Source of the DNA: CAYMZZ01 sp046297935
GTDB lineage: Bacteria; Bacteroidota; Bacteroidia; Chitinophagales; Chitinophagaceae
DNA length: 64,000 nucleotides
Reading direction: 5' to 3'
Assembly: GCA_046297935.1 (NCBI GenBank)
Contig: JBKBHA010000001.1
Coordinates: 62,001-126,000 of the forward strand
Shown: positions 52,601 through 60,646 of the stretch, piece after piece
How positions within the stretch are numbered: the stretch's first letter is position 1
Layout: each line of letters starts with the position of its first letter
Notes under the pieces: model-generated
Database searches by the model: none
Seen by the model: the letters and a program-made list of their open reading frames with translations, nothing else
Told to the model about the DNA's origin: nothing
Position numbers and translations under genes: made by a program

Positions 52601-55507
52601 TCCTATTTCTACTACCTGCGCGCGTCAAAAGCTGGTTATGCTTCGCATATCACAGATACGATCGAAATATCCAGCATCCCCACTATTTTGGCCAGTGGCA
52701 CTGTTCAGCCATTTATTCAAAATCTGGGAGAGCCTTCGTCCGCTCAAACTGTAACCATTGCCGGCAATAATATTACCGGTGTAGTCAAGTTGGAAACGAG
52801 CGCCAATTTCGAAATTTCAAATGATGGCGGCATTAACTGGACGCTACCAGGATCAGCTATTATACTGACTCCGACCTCTAACACGGTTGCTGCTTCCAGC
52901 ATTTCCATTCGCATGAATGCTGCAGCAGTTGGCGATTATACTGATTCGCTTGTATTAAGCAGCGATGGGGCCGATACGGTATACGTGGCCTTGTCGGGTA
53001 CCACAGCTATACTGGAGCCCTCCGAAATAGTAACGCTTCTTCATTGGCCATTTACCCAAAACGGAAACGACAGTGCGCAGGTGCGCTCGCCAGGGGTGAT
53101 GCCGGGTAACCAGAGTTTTTACAATCTTTATTTGTCCAACGGTACAACGGTAGCCAATATACCATCCTATTCTCCGCAATACGGTCAGGCATTTGGTGCA
53201 ACTGCCAATGGTGATGGCAGTTGGGGTACGGCAGCTGGCGGCCCCGGTGGAACTTTACGTCGAACTTTCTACGAAGAATTCACCGTTACAGCCAGCAACG
53301 GCTATCGGGTTAAGGTAGACTCCATTTATATTACAGGTGCATTTTATAATACATCCAGCAATACCCGCCTTGCGGTAGTATATTCTACCGATGGTTTTGT
53401 AAATGATTCGTCGGATGTATTTACTATACCAGGCGGTTTTGCTAACCCGGCATCATTGGCTAACCAGACTTCCGGACCTACCAATACCTACGCACTTTCA
53501 GTAGCCGGGTTACCCGGTGTAACTCTGGAGGCTGGTCAGTCAATGCAGTTTCGGCTCTACTTTAGCTGCGGCAGCAGCAGCCCGGGCAGATATGCTATGT
53601 TGAAAGACGTGAGGGTAGTGGGCGAGGCAACCGACTTGTCGGCCCTGCCCGGTGTTTTGCAACACTGGCCCATGACCCAAAATGCCAGCGATAGCGCCAC
53701 TGTGCGTTCGCCTGGGGTGTTGCCGAGTTCGCCTCAATTCCAGAATCTGTATGTGTCGAACGGAACAACCGTGCCGACTATCCCGAACTACTCCGCGCAG
53801 TTTGGTCAGGCCTTTGGAGCTACCTCGAATGGCGATGGTTCCTGGGGTACCGGTGTAGGAGGACCAGGAGGCACACTTCGTAGAAATTTCTATGAAGAAT
53901 TTACAGTTACGGCTCAAAGCGGCTATGAGCTTCGAATAGATTCATTGTATGCCACTGCGGCATTCTACAATACATCGAGCGGCACTCGTCTGGCCGTTGT
54001 TTATTCACGCGATGGTTTTGTGAACGATTCAAGCGATGTGTTTACTATTCCGGGAGGCTTTTCCAATCCGGCATCACTGGCCAATCAAACACAGGGCCCT
54101 TCAAACGTTTATGCCTTTTCAGTTGCCGGACCCGATGCTGTTGTATTGGCACCGGGTGAAAAAATCTGGTTAAGATTTTACTTCAGTTGCAGCAGTAGCA
54201 GCCCCGGACGATATGCCATGTTGAAGGATGTAAAAGTTACCGGTGTTGCGCGCAATATCGGTGTTGTGAGCCCCGCTATCGTTGTAAATGGACCTTTGCA
54301 ACCGTTCCAGCAGAATATCGGCTCCGCATCAGCCATACAGACTTATGCGGTGGAAGGAACCAACTTACAGGAAGCAGTTACCATTACCCCTCCTGCGGGA
54401 TTTGAGATATCTGCCGATGGCGGTGCGAACTGGTTCGGCAACGCAAACCCGTTGCTTCTGGAAGCCACTTCAGGCACTCTTGCAGCCACCAACATCCAGG
54501 TACGGCTGAATGCTGCTACGGCAGGTAATTTCAGTGGCGACATCACTCATAGCAGTCTCAATGCCGAAACGCAGGTATTGCCGGTTACAGGTACTGCCGT
54601 CAATCCACCAGTCATTATGTTGGTATCGAACCTGTCTGCATTTTCCCAAACTATTGGGGCGCCTTCGGCCACGCAGTCATACAATTTGTCGGCACAGTAT
54701 CTGACAGCGCCCCTGGTAGTAACAGTACCTGCTCCATGGGAGATATCAATTGATGCGGGCACTAACTGGATCAATACCGGTACGGTGTCTATGCAACCTG
54801 CAGGCGGTGAAATTGCTACGCTGGCAATTCAGATCCGACTCAACAGTGCTGCAGCCGGAAGCTTTAACGGTTCGTTGATGCATGTAAGTACAGGTGCTGT
54901 ACAGCAGACCGTTGCCCTGACAGGAACGGCGGTGAATCCGCCGACTGTGCAGATCACGCAAAGCATTACTGCCTACACACAGACATTGGGCACGCCTTCG
55001 GCAAGTCAGTTGCTGAACCTTGCTGGCAATTTCCTGGCAGGTCCGGTTACCATCACTCCACCGGAGAATTACGAGGTTTCTATCGACAATATAAACTGGT
55101 TTACTTCATCGAACCCGCTGCAGTTGACCGGCAACACAGGCTCGCTGGCAAATACTGTGATACGTGTTCGGCTAAATGCCAACGACATCGGCACGCATGC
55201 CGGTACGCTTCGAATTGCTACCAGCGGTTTGCCGGATGCAACCCTGTCGCTCACGGGCTACACTTATTCCAACATGACCCTGGCACCAAATCCTGCGGGC
55301 AACACCGTTACATTGTATCATCCGCAGTTATTTACTGTTGCCACGATCAATTTGTATAACCTTAATGGCGTGAGGCTGGCAACATATAGAACCCAACCAG
55401 CTACAGGCAGCACGCAGTTACAGATTGCTCACCTGCCCGCTGGTATGTATGTAGTAGAGTACCGCCGTTTGAATGAAAGATTATTGTTAACGCTGATCAA
55501 ACAATAG
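49607..55507 (+). CDS. Giant T9SS-exported pectate lyase-pectinesterase fusion (PL1-CE8)
   Basis: 1966 aa. Order: signal peptide (1-31, IFANAQ); PL1 lyase domain (~35-485, with DHCSISWSSDEALTIY and the DTDHDGMPDTWE motif); an Ig-like module (~486-598); CE8 pectin methylesterase (~605-921, with catalytic GSQAVAV, GNQDTLYIKG, VDFIFG and LGRPW); fibronectin III (~928-1025); Ig-like module; two tandem ~200-aa jelly-roll-like modules (1142-1341 and 1345-1545); three more Ig-like modules (~1555-1885); T9SS type A sorting domain (1888-1966, APNPAGNTVTLYHP ... LPAGMYVVEY). One polypeptide would remove methyl esters and then cleave the chain at the cell surface. The Ig modules share the pattern 'PSAxQ..xxxG..L....I..P..FEIS.D...NW'. 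No frameshift seen. Confidence 0.93.
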   Translation: MSTISISSFRFNTRLVGLAIAGIFFSIFANAQVPAFPGAEGYGKYSTGGRGTVASPTTVYEVTNLNDDNAPGSLRYALTNGGNTLSRTVVFRVAGTIRLTSQLTIRSNTTIAGQTAPGGGICIADYPVVISGDNVIIRYVRFRMGDRHQNLGLVDGSGNGDVLSNLGNKKIIIDHCSISWSSDEALTIYRGDSITLQWNIVSEPLNYSYHYESPGPDYQEHGYGGIWGSRNGSFHHNLIMHVKGRAPRFAGNSSYPTGVVERGDFRNNVIYNWIDYSTNGGEGGNYNLVNNYYKYGPSTGTSNTSGVPKRGMIMNPSKSTEFNYPQIFLDGNHVDGYPDITANNWKGMAMAGGTLADTVLSKATTPFAMESMPGETAVEAYQRVLALAGAILPERDTLDQRLVNDVANRTGRVIDVQGGFPHGTPFANTVNAWPALASGTAPSDTDHDGMPDTWEQANGLNPNDASDRGLLAGNGYTNLENYLNGIVNAPAISVTGSLQQFQQYLGLPSAVQQYTVSASSLNSDLSISAPAGFELSADGNNWVTAGSPLNIAPVSGTVNNQIVRVRLNAASTGSVSGNIIHSSTGAPDQLLAVSGNTVASVGPPGVAAIVAADGSGQYSSIQAAINAAPTGLTSPYIIFIRNGRYKEKITIPSNKPFIHLVGESVANVFVYYTDGASTPAPGGGTLGTQNSASFTVNAPDFAAFNITFANTFGDGSQAVAVLVNNDRAVFYNCRFLGNQDTLYIKGGGTPRHYFRNCYIDGNVDFIFGSSVALFDSTVVYAKSRSNSGNSYITAANTPAGQAFGYVFRDCDIPDNTGATAYFLGRPWQNSNGSNPLANNKTVFLNTRMGNTIRPEGWSVWDAGTNTGLIYYGEYNSTYFNGTPVNTGSRAPWSFQLNATEASGYSNANLFGSWDPCSVSPLICAGGARDIAVANFRGVKQASNSLFNWNISWAMNQISYELFRSSDRNGSYAKVGEVMAANDTSINFQLTDELPVAGSSYFYYLRASKAGYASHITDTIEISSIPTILASGTVQPFIQNLGEPSSAQTVTIAGNNITGVVKLETSANFEISNDGGINWTLPGSAIILTPTSNTVAASSISIRMNAAAVGDYTDSLVLSSDGADTVYVALSGTTAILEPSEIVTLLHWPFTQNGNDSAQVRSPGVMPGNQSFYNLYLSNGTTVANIPSYSPQYGQAFGATANGDGSWGTAAGGPGGTLRRTFYEEFTVTASNGYRVKVDSIYITGAFYNTSSNTRLAVVYSTDGFVNDSSDVFTIPGGFANPASLANQTSGPTNTYALSVAGLPGVTLEAGQSMQFRLYFSCGSSSPGRYAMLKDVRVVGEATDLSALPGVLQHWPMTQNASDSATVRSPGVLPSSPQFQNLYVSNGTTVPTIPNYSAQFGQAFGATSNGDGSWGTGVGGPGGTLRRNFYEEFTVTAQSGYELRIDSLYATAAFYNTSSGTRLAVVYSRDGFVNDSSDVFTIPGGFSNPASLANQTQGPSNVYAFSVAGPDAVVLAPGEKIWLRFYFSCSSSSPGRYAMLKDVKVTGVARNIGVVSPAIVVNGPLQPFQQNIGSASAIQTYAVEGTNLQEAVTITPPAGFEISADGGANWFGNANPLLLEATSGTLAATNIQVRLNAATAGNFSGDITHSSLNAETQVLPVTGTAVNPPVIMLVSNLSAFSQTIGAPSATQSYNLSAQYLTAPLVVTVPAPWEISIDAGTNWINTGTVSMQPAGGEIATLAIQIRLNSAAAGSFNGSLMHVSTGAVQQTVALTGTAVNPPTVQITQSITAYTQTLGTPSASQLLNLAGNFLAGPVTITPPENYEVSIDNINWFTSSNPLQLTGNTGSLANTVIRVRLNANDIGTHAGTLRIATSGLPDATLSLTGYTYSNMTLAPNPAGNTVTLYHPQLFTVATINLYNLNGVRLATYRTQPATGSTQLQIAHLPAGMYVVEYRRLNERLLLTLIKQ
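53030..54240 (+). repeat. Tandem duplication coding two ~200-aa modules in the PL1-CE8 protein
   Basis: Residues ~1142-1341 and ~1345-1545 are homologous along their whole length, sharing e.g. QAFGAT.NGDGSWGT, DGFVNDSSDVFTIPGGF, NPASLANQT and SSSPGRYAMLKDV. Some stretches are identical over 20 or so residues, pointing to a fairly recent in-frame duplication. The module may bind glycan (jelly-roll-like strands), by inference. Confidence 0.85.
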
Positions 55508-55510
55508 ACG

Positions 55511-56263
55511 ATGAATGGGTTGAAGGGAAAATTATTTTTTTGTGTCAGTATGGGGCTGTTACTCTGCGCATTTGCAGGACGAACAGACCGGATCCGCGTT
55601 TTTCTGGCAGGCGATTCAACGATGTCGATCAAGCAGTCCAAAGCCTGGCCTGAAACGGGATGGGGCATGCCCTTTGCAGGCTTCTTCGACTCCGCTGTAG
55701 AAGTTCGGAACAAGGCTATGAATGGACGAAGTACCCGAACCTTTATAACGGAAGGCCGGTGGAAGAACATAGTCGATGAAATGCGGGCCGGCGATTTTGT
55801 CTTTATTCAATTTGGACACAATGATGAATCGGCAGAAAAGAAGGACCGCTATACTCCGCCCGATAGTTTTCGGCTCAATCTGATGTTATTTATTAATGAT
55901 GTTCGAAATAAGAAGGGATACCCGGTGCTGTTTACTCCTGTATCCCGTCGGCGATTTAAAGACGGAAAGGCCGTTGCAACCCATGAAACGTATTCAAAGC
56001 TGGTAAGAGAAGTGGCTGCTGAAACGGCAGTAACTTGTATCGATCTGGATAGTCTGAGTATTTCGCTTTACCAGAAAGTTGGTGAGGAACCCAGCAGAAT
56101 GTTGTTTCTTCAACTACAACCCGGCGAACATCCCAACTATCCTGAGGGAAAAATGGATAACACCCATTTTAACGAGTTAGGTGCAAGATTAGTGGCTCAA
56201 CTGGTGCTTGCAGAAGTTAAGAATAAGATTCCGAAACTGGCTGCCCATATTCGTAAACCCTAA
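55511..56263 (+). CDS. Rhamnogalacturonan/pectin acetylesterase, CE12-like SGNH hydrolase
   Basis: 250 aa with an N-terminal signal segment (LFFCVSMGLLLCAFAG). The SGNH blocks are in order: GDSTMS (nucleophile Ser), GWGMPF and NKAMNGRSTRTF (Gly/Asn), FIQFGHND (Asn), and DNTHFNELGARLVA (Asp-His dyad). CE12 enzymes remove acetyl groups from rhamnogalacturonan or acetylated galacturonate residues, which otherwise block the lyases and GH28. The start codon lies 3 bp after the PL1-CE8 gene stop. Confidence 0.92.
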   Translation: MNGLKGKLFFCVSMGLLLCAFAGRTDRIRVFLAGDSTMSIKQSKAWPETGWGMPFAGFFDSAVEVRNKAMNGRSTRTFITEGRWKNIVDEMRAGDFVFIQFGHNDESAEKKDRYTPPDSFRLNLMLFINDVRNKKGYPVLFTPVSRRRFKDGKAVATHETYSKLVREVAAETAVTCIDLDSLSISLYQKVGEEPSRMLFLQLQPGEHPNYPEGKMDNTHFNELGARLVAQLVLAEVKNKIPKLAAHIRKP

Positions 56264-56273
56264 AGTTGATCAA

Positions 56274-57230
56274 ATGACAAGTCGGTACCTGTTAATTCTG
56301 GCTATTTGGTTCACAACTTCCGCAGTTGTTAAGGCGCAGACTATCACGGTAGCAGCCGATGGATCCGGCGATTACCGAACTGTTCAGGCCGCGCTGGATG
56401 CGATACCAGCAGGAAACAGTTCCGACGTGTTGATCAGGGTGAAAAAAGGTATTTACCGCGAAGTGATTACTGTGGATGCGCGCAAGTCGAATATTACCCT
56501 CGAGGGTGAGCAGGCTGACTCAACCATTTTGATTTTTAACAATCATGCGGGCTCAAGGCTGCCTAACGGCGATACATTGAATACCTGGACCTGCGCCAGT
56601 TTTTTTGTGTATGGAAATGATTTTACTGCCAGGCAGATCAGTTTTGTAAACGATGCGGGATTTACGGCGGGGCAGGCTGTAGCCCTTCGGGTGGAGGGCA
56701 ATCGGGCTGCATTTTACGATTGCCGCATGATCGGAAACCAGGATGTATTGTTTTTAAGTGGCAATGGCGTGAAACATTATTTCCGAAACTGTTTCATTGA
56801 GGGTACTACCGATTTTATTTTCGGTGGCGCAACGGCTGTATTTGAGAAATGCGAAATGCGGAGTCGCAAGAACTCGCATGTAACGGCAGCTTCCACTAAC
56901 AGCATCATTCCGTTTGGTTTTGTTTTTTTCGACTGCCGGCTGACTGCCGATTCAAAGACGAACAAAGTATCGCTGGGTCGTCCCTGGACGCCTACCGCCA
57001 GTGTTACCTATATCCGATGCTGGATGGACGGGCATATTATACCCGAAGGCTGGAACAATTGGCGGAATCCTGCCAATGAATCAACAGCCCGATACGCTGA
57101 ATATAAAAGTACAGGTCCTGGTGCCAGACCCTCAGCAAGAGTGGCCTGGTCGCGGCAATTGACAGACGCCGATTTGCCGGAATTTTCAATCGAAAAAATA
57201 TTGGGCAACTGGAAGCCTTACCTCAACTAA
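56274..57230 (+). CDS. Pectinesterase (CE8)
   Basis: 318 aa from the ATG at 56274, with a signal peptide ending VVKAQ. The CE8 beta-helix has ADGSGDYRTVQAALDAIP, oxyanion Gln in GQAVALRV, catalytic Asp residues in GNQDVLFL and TTDFIFGGATAVF, and Arg in LGRPW, all intact. It hydrolyses methyl esters of homogalacturonan to pectate plus methanol. The longer in-frame ORF from 56208 overlaps the CE12 gene and lacks a signal peptide at its start. 1-bp gap to the GH43 gene. Confidence 0.94.
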   Translation: MTSRYLLILAIWFTTSAVVKAQTITVAADGSGDYRTVQAALDAIPAGNSSDVLIRVKKGIYREVITVDARKSNITLEGEQADSTILIFNNHAGSRLPNGDTLNTWTCASFFVYGNDFTARQISFVNDAGFTAGQAVALRVEGNRAAFYDCRMIGNQDVLFLSGNGVKHYFRNCFIEGTTDFIFGGATAVFEKCEMRSRKNSHVTAASTNSIIPFGFVFFDCRLTADSKTNKVSLGRPWTPTASVTYIRCWMDGHIIPEGWNNWRNPANESTARYAEYKSTGPGARPSARVAWSRQLTDADLPEFSIEKILGNWKPYLN

Positions 57231-57231
57231 T

Positions 57232-58869
57232 ATGATTCGTGCAGGTGTTTTCATAATAAGCCTTTTTTATTGCCTGACCTCAGCTGCACAGCAACCTGCA
57301 TTGAGCAGCAGCTGGCAACCTGTTGTAAAAGAAGGTTTGTACCGCAATCCTATTGTACATGCCGACTACTCCGATCCGGACGCTATAAGGGTGGGGGATG
57401 ATTATTACATGACTTCGTCGAGTTTCAATCATGTGCCTGGATTGCCCTTGCTGCATAGTCGTGATTTAGTTCATTGGAAATTGATAGGACATGCGCTTCC
57501 TCGTCTGGTTCCCGAAGAACATTTCAGAACCGTCAGACATGGCGGCGGTGTATGGGCTCCCTCTATAAGGTACCATGGTGGTGAGTTTTATATATTTTAT
57601 CCTGACCCGGATTTTGGTATCTACATGATTAAGTCGTCTACAATCTCCGGGCCCTGGTCAGATCCTTTATTGGTGATGGCTGGTAAAGGTCTGATTGATC
57701 CCTGCCCTTTATGGGATGATGATGGTAAAGCATGGCTCGTGCACGCTTTCGCCGGCAGCCGCGTCGGCATTAAGTCGGTACTGGCGGTTTGCCCTATGGC
57801 GGCAGATGGTACAAAGACGATTGGTCAGAGCCGGATAGTTTATGATGGACACGGAATTGATCCCACTGTGGAAGGCCCCAAATTCTACAAACGCAATGGC
57901 TGGTACTACATTTTTGCTCCTGCAGGTGGTGTATCAACAGGCTGGCAAATTGTATTGCGAAGCCGCCAGATTTTTGGTCCATATGAACGAAAGATGGTGA
58001 TGTCGCAGGGAACAAGTAAGATTAATGGTCCTCATCAGGGCGCCTGGGTCGATACACCTGGAGGCGAAAGTTGGTTCCTGCACTTCCAGGATCTGGAGGC
58101 CTATGGAAGGATCGTTCACCTGCAACCCATGCGGTGGAAAAATGACTGGCCGATAATAGGAGCGGATAAAGACGGCGATTCGGTGGGGGAGCCGGTGCTC
58201 AATTATGCCCTGCCCCTGGTTACGGATCAATGGCCGCCAGTTACACCACCTGAATCAGATGAGTTCGATTCAGGTGCTCACCCATTTGGTCCCCAATGGC
58301 AATGGCAGGCTAATCCTGCCGCACACTGGGCATTTTCGTTCAATAATCATTTGCGACTATATGCCCAGACCTGGCCTGATAGTAACCGCAATCTTTGGAT
58401 GGCTCCACACCTGCTAATGCAAAAATTGCCTTCATTGTCGTTTACGGCAACCTGTTTCCTGAAGTTTCATCCGGCTGCCGACTCTGATAAAGCGGGCCTG
58501 ATCGTGTTTGGTAGCAGGTATGGCTATGTCGCTATAGAGAAGGCAAAAGATGGTTATCAGTTGGTCCGCGGCTTTTGCGCAAATGCGGAGCGGGGAGAAA
58601 CAGAGCAAAAAGCGGTTATCCGGATGCTGAAAAGTTCAGAAATATGGTTGCGGCTAACGGTGCATGAAGGGATGGTTCAGTTTTATTATAGCGAAAACGG
58701 GCAGCAATATCAGGCTGTCGGACAACCCTTTGAAGCTGCAGCCGGCAAGTGGGTGGGAGCCAAAATGGGATTATTCTGTAATCAGGAAAAAAAATCGAAT
58801 GACGCTGGTTTTGCCGATTTTGACTGGTTTCGTGTGGAAGCGTCAGTTAGTGAAAGTACTGTGAGATAG
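57232..58869 (+). CDS. Glycoside hydrolase family 43 protein with C-terminal beta-sandwich
   Basis: 545 aa with a signal peptide ending TSAAQ. The five-bladed propeller carries the GH43 catalytic residues: Asp in ADYSDPDAIRVGDDYYM, Asp in LIDPCPLWDDDGKAW and Glu in TVEGPKFYKRNGWYY. Residues ~345-540 form the GH43_C2-type beta-sandwich (DEFDSGAHPFGPQWQW ... GAKMGLFCNQ). In a pectin locus it most likely removes arabinofuranose or xylose side chains; specificity cannot be read from sequence alone. The next gene starts after a 121-bp gap that holds an operator-like site. Confidence 0.9.
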   Translation: MIRAGVFIISLFYCLTSAAQQPALSSSWQPVVKEGLYRNPIVHADYSDPDAIRVGDDYYMTSSSFNHVPGLPLLHSRDLVHWKLIGHALPRLVPEEHFRTVRHGGGVWAPSIRYHGGEFYIFYPDPDFGIYMIKSSTISGPWSDPLLVMAGKGLIDPCPLWDDDGKAWLVHAFAGSRVGIKSVLAVCPMAADGTKTIGQSRIVYDGHGIDPTVEGPKFYKRNGWYYIFAPAGGVSTGWQIVLRSRQIFGPYERKMVMSQGTSKINGPHQGAWVDTPGGESWFLHFQDLEAYGRIVHLQPMRWKNDWPIIGADKDGDSVGEPVLNYALPLVTDQWPPVTPPESDEFDSGAHPFGPQWQWQANPAAHWAFSFNNHLRLYAQTWPDSNRNLWMAPHLLMQKLPSLSFTATCFLKFHPAADSDKAGLIVFGSRYGYVAIEKAKDGYQLVRGFCANAERGETEQKAVIRMLKSSEIWLRLTVHEGMVQFYYSENGQQYQAVGQPFEAAAGKWVGAKMGLFCNQEKKSNDAGFADFDWFRVEASVSESTVR

Positions 58870-58882
58870 GGGGAGCAGAATC

Positions 58883-58906
58883 CCGGTAACGATTGCGTAA
58901 ATAAAG
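58883..58906 (+). promoter_or_regulatory. Candidate LacI-family operator O3 (GH28 promoter)
   Basis: CCGGT followed by AACGATTGCGTAAATAAAG, matching 41279-41302 at 23 of 24 positions. It lies 84 bp upstream of the GH28 start, inside the only sizeable gap among the enzyme genes, which suggests a second LacI-controlled promoter. Confidence 0.65.
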
Positions 58907-58990
58907 GCAATGGAATGTATTGAAAATGATTGAATTAAAGGTAAAATTGTAGTAGATCGCCATCCCTATTTTGAACGATAAACTGCCAGC

Positions 58991-60631
58991 ATGAAGAAGT
59001 TGATTTTAATTGGACTATTGGCTACTCTGCAACAATGCCTGCCTGCACGGCAGAGCCAGACGCAGGTGCAGTTGCCGATGTTCAAAACTGATACCATTTC
59101 GATTCAGCAAACCGGAGCAAAAGGCGACGGAAGTTTTCTTAATACTAAAGCGATACAATCTGCCATTGATGCAATTCATCGGCGTGGCGGTGGCGTTGTT
59201 GTAGTGCCCGCAGGCATTTGGTTGACCGGTCCAATTGTGTTGAAAAGTCATGTTAATCTTCATCTGGCGCAATCAGCTACCCTTTTATTTACCCGTGATT
59301 TTACACAATACCCGCTGGTAAAAGCCAATTGGGAGGGCCTGCCTCAAATGCGTAACCAATCGCCTATATCCGCAACTGATGCGGAACATATTGCAATTAC
59401 CGGAAAAGGAATAATAGATGGTAATGGAGATGCCTGGCGAATGGTAAAGAAAGACAAACTCAATACAAGCCAATGGAAGAAACTGATTGCAAGCGGGGGA
59501 GTTTTAAGCAAAGATGAAAAAACATGGTATCCCAGTGAGCAATCGCTAAAAGGCAGTACGCTCAGCAATCCGGGCCAAATCAGCCCTGAAAAGGACGAAG
59601 CATTTTATCAGTCTGTAAAAGATTTTCTAAGACCCAACCTCTTGCTTCTTACCAATTGTAAATACATCTTGCTGGAAGGAGTTACTTTTCAAAACTCGCC
59701 TGCCTGGTGCCTCCACCCCCTGATGAGTCAGCACCTGACTGTGAGAGGTATAACAGTGCGCAATCCCTGGTATGCGCAGAATGGAGACGGAATAGACGTG
59801 GAAAGCTGCAGGTATGTACTGATCGAAAATTCGGTCTTTGATGTTGGAGACGACGCACTTTGTATGAAAAGCGGACGCGATGCCGAAGGCCGCAAGCGTG
59901 CTATGCCAACAGAAGATGTGATTATTCGCGATTGCGTTGTGTACGCGTCGCACGGCGGATTTGTAATTGGAAGCGAAATGAGCGGCGGTGTCAGAAATAT
60001 TCATGTTACCCGTTGCACGTTTATTGGCGCCGATATTGGATTACGTTTTAAGACCACCCGGGGCCGGGGCGGCATCGTTGAAAACATATTCATTAGCGAT
60101 ATCTATATGAAGGATATTCCGGGTGAAGCCATTCTGTTCGATATGTATTATGCGGCCAGGGACCCGATACCGCTGGAAGGTGAAAAAAGAGAACTGCCTA
60201 AAGTAGAACGCCTGCCCGTAAATGAAACGACGCCGGTATTCCGCAATTTTCAAATCAGGAATGTCTATTGCAATGGTGCATCCAAAGCCATCTTTATCCG
60301 CGGTGTACCGGAAATGCCGGTCAGCAATATTCTTATTGAAAACATGGTGGCAGAGTCAGATCATGGCATCGACATTCAGGAGGCGAGCCAGGTTCAGTTG
60401 AAAAATATTTCGCTGAGAACCTCGAAGCAAACGCCGGTAATTGATATTATACAAAGTAACAGGATAGAGCTGGATTCAATTCAGGCCGTTTCGGTGGCGC
60501 CGGTACTGATGCGGGTAAGTGGCGACAGAACTGCGGACCTGGTATTGAAAAATTCTGATCATAAAAAATTTCCAACACCTGTAAAACTCGAATTGGGCGC
60601 AACAGCAGGAGCGGTAAAGCTGATCCCCTGA
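58991..60631 (+). CDS. Polygalacturonase-type glycoside hydrolase family 28
   Basis: 546 aa with an N-terminal signal segment (LILIGLLATLQQCLPA). The GH28 beta-helix has GGGVVVVPAGIWLTGPIVLKSHVNL, and catalytic signatures NGDGID, DVGDDALCMKSG (adjacent Asp pair), SHGGFVIGSEMSGG and RFKTTRGRGG, all intact. It hydrolyses alpha-1,4 galacturonosyl or rhamnogalacturonan linkages, probably exo-acting in the periplasm given the long insertions (~135-200). First gene of the putative second LacI-controlled unit. Confidence 0.93.
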   Translation: MKKLILIGLLATLQQCLPARQSQTQVQLPMFKTDTISIQQTGAKGDGSFLNTKAIQSAIDAIHRRGGGVVVVPAGIWLTGPIVLKSHVNLHLAQSATLLFTRDFTQYPLVKANWEGLPQMRNQSPISATDAEHIAITGKGIIDGNGDAWRMVKKDKLNTSQWKKLIASGGVLSKDEKTWYPSEQSLKGSTLSNPGQISPEKDEAFYQSVKDFLRPNLLLLTNCKYILLEGVTFQNSPAWCLHPLMSQHLTVRGITVRNPWYAQNGDGIDVESCRYVLIENSVFDVGDDALCMKSGRDAEGRKRAMPTEDVIIRDCVVYASHGGFVIGSEMSGGVRNIHVTRCTFIGADIGLRFKTTRGRGGIVENIFISDIYMKDIPGEAILFDMYYAARDPIPLEGEKRELPKVERLPVNETTPVFRNFQIRNVYCNGASKAIFIRGVPEMPVSNILIENMVAESDHGIDIQEASQVQLKNISLRTSKQTPVIDIIQSNRIELDSIQAVSVAPVLMRVSGDRTADLVLKNSDHKKFPTPVKLELGATAGAVKLIP

Positions 60632-60646
60632 TCAAAAATAGCAGAC

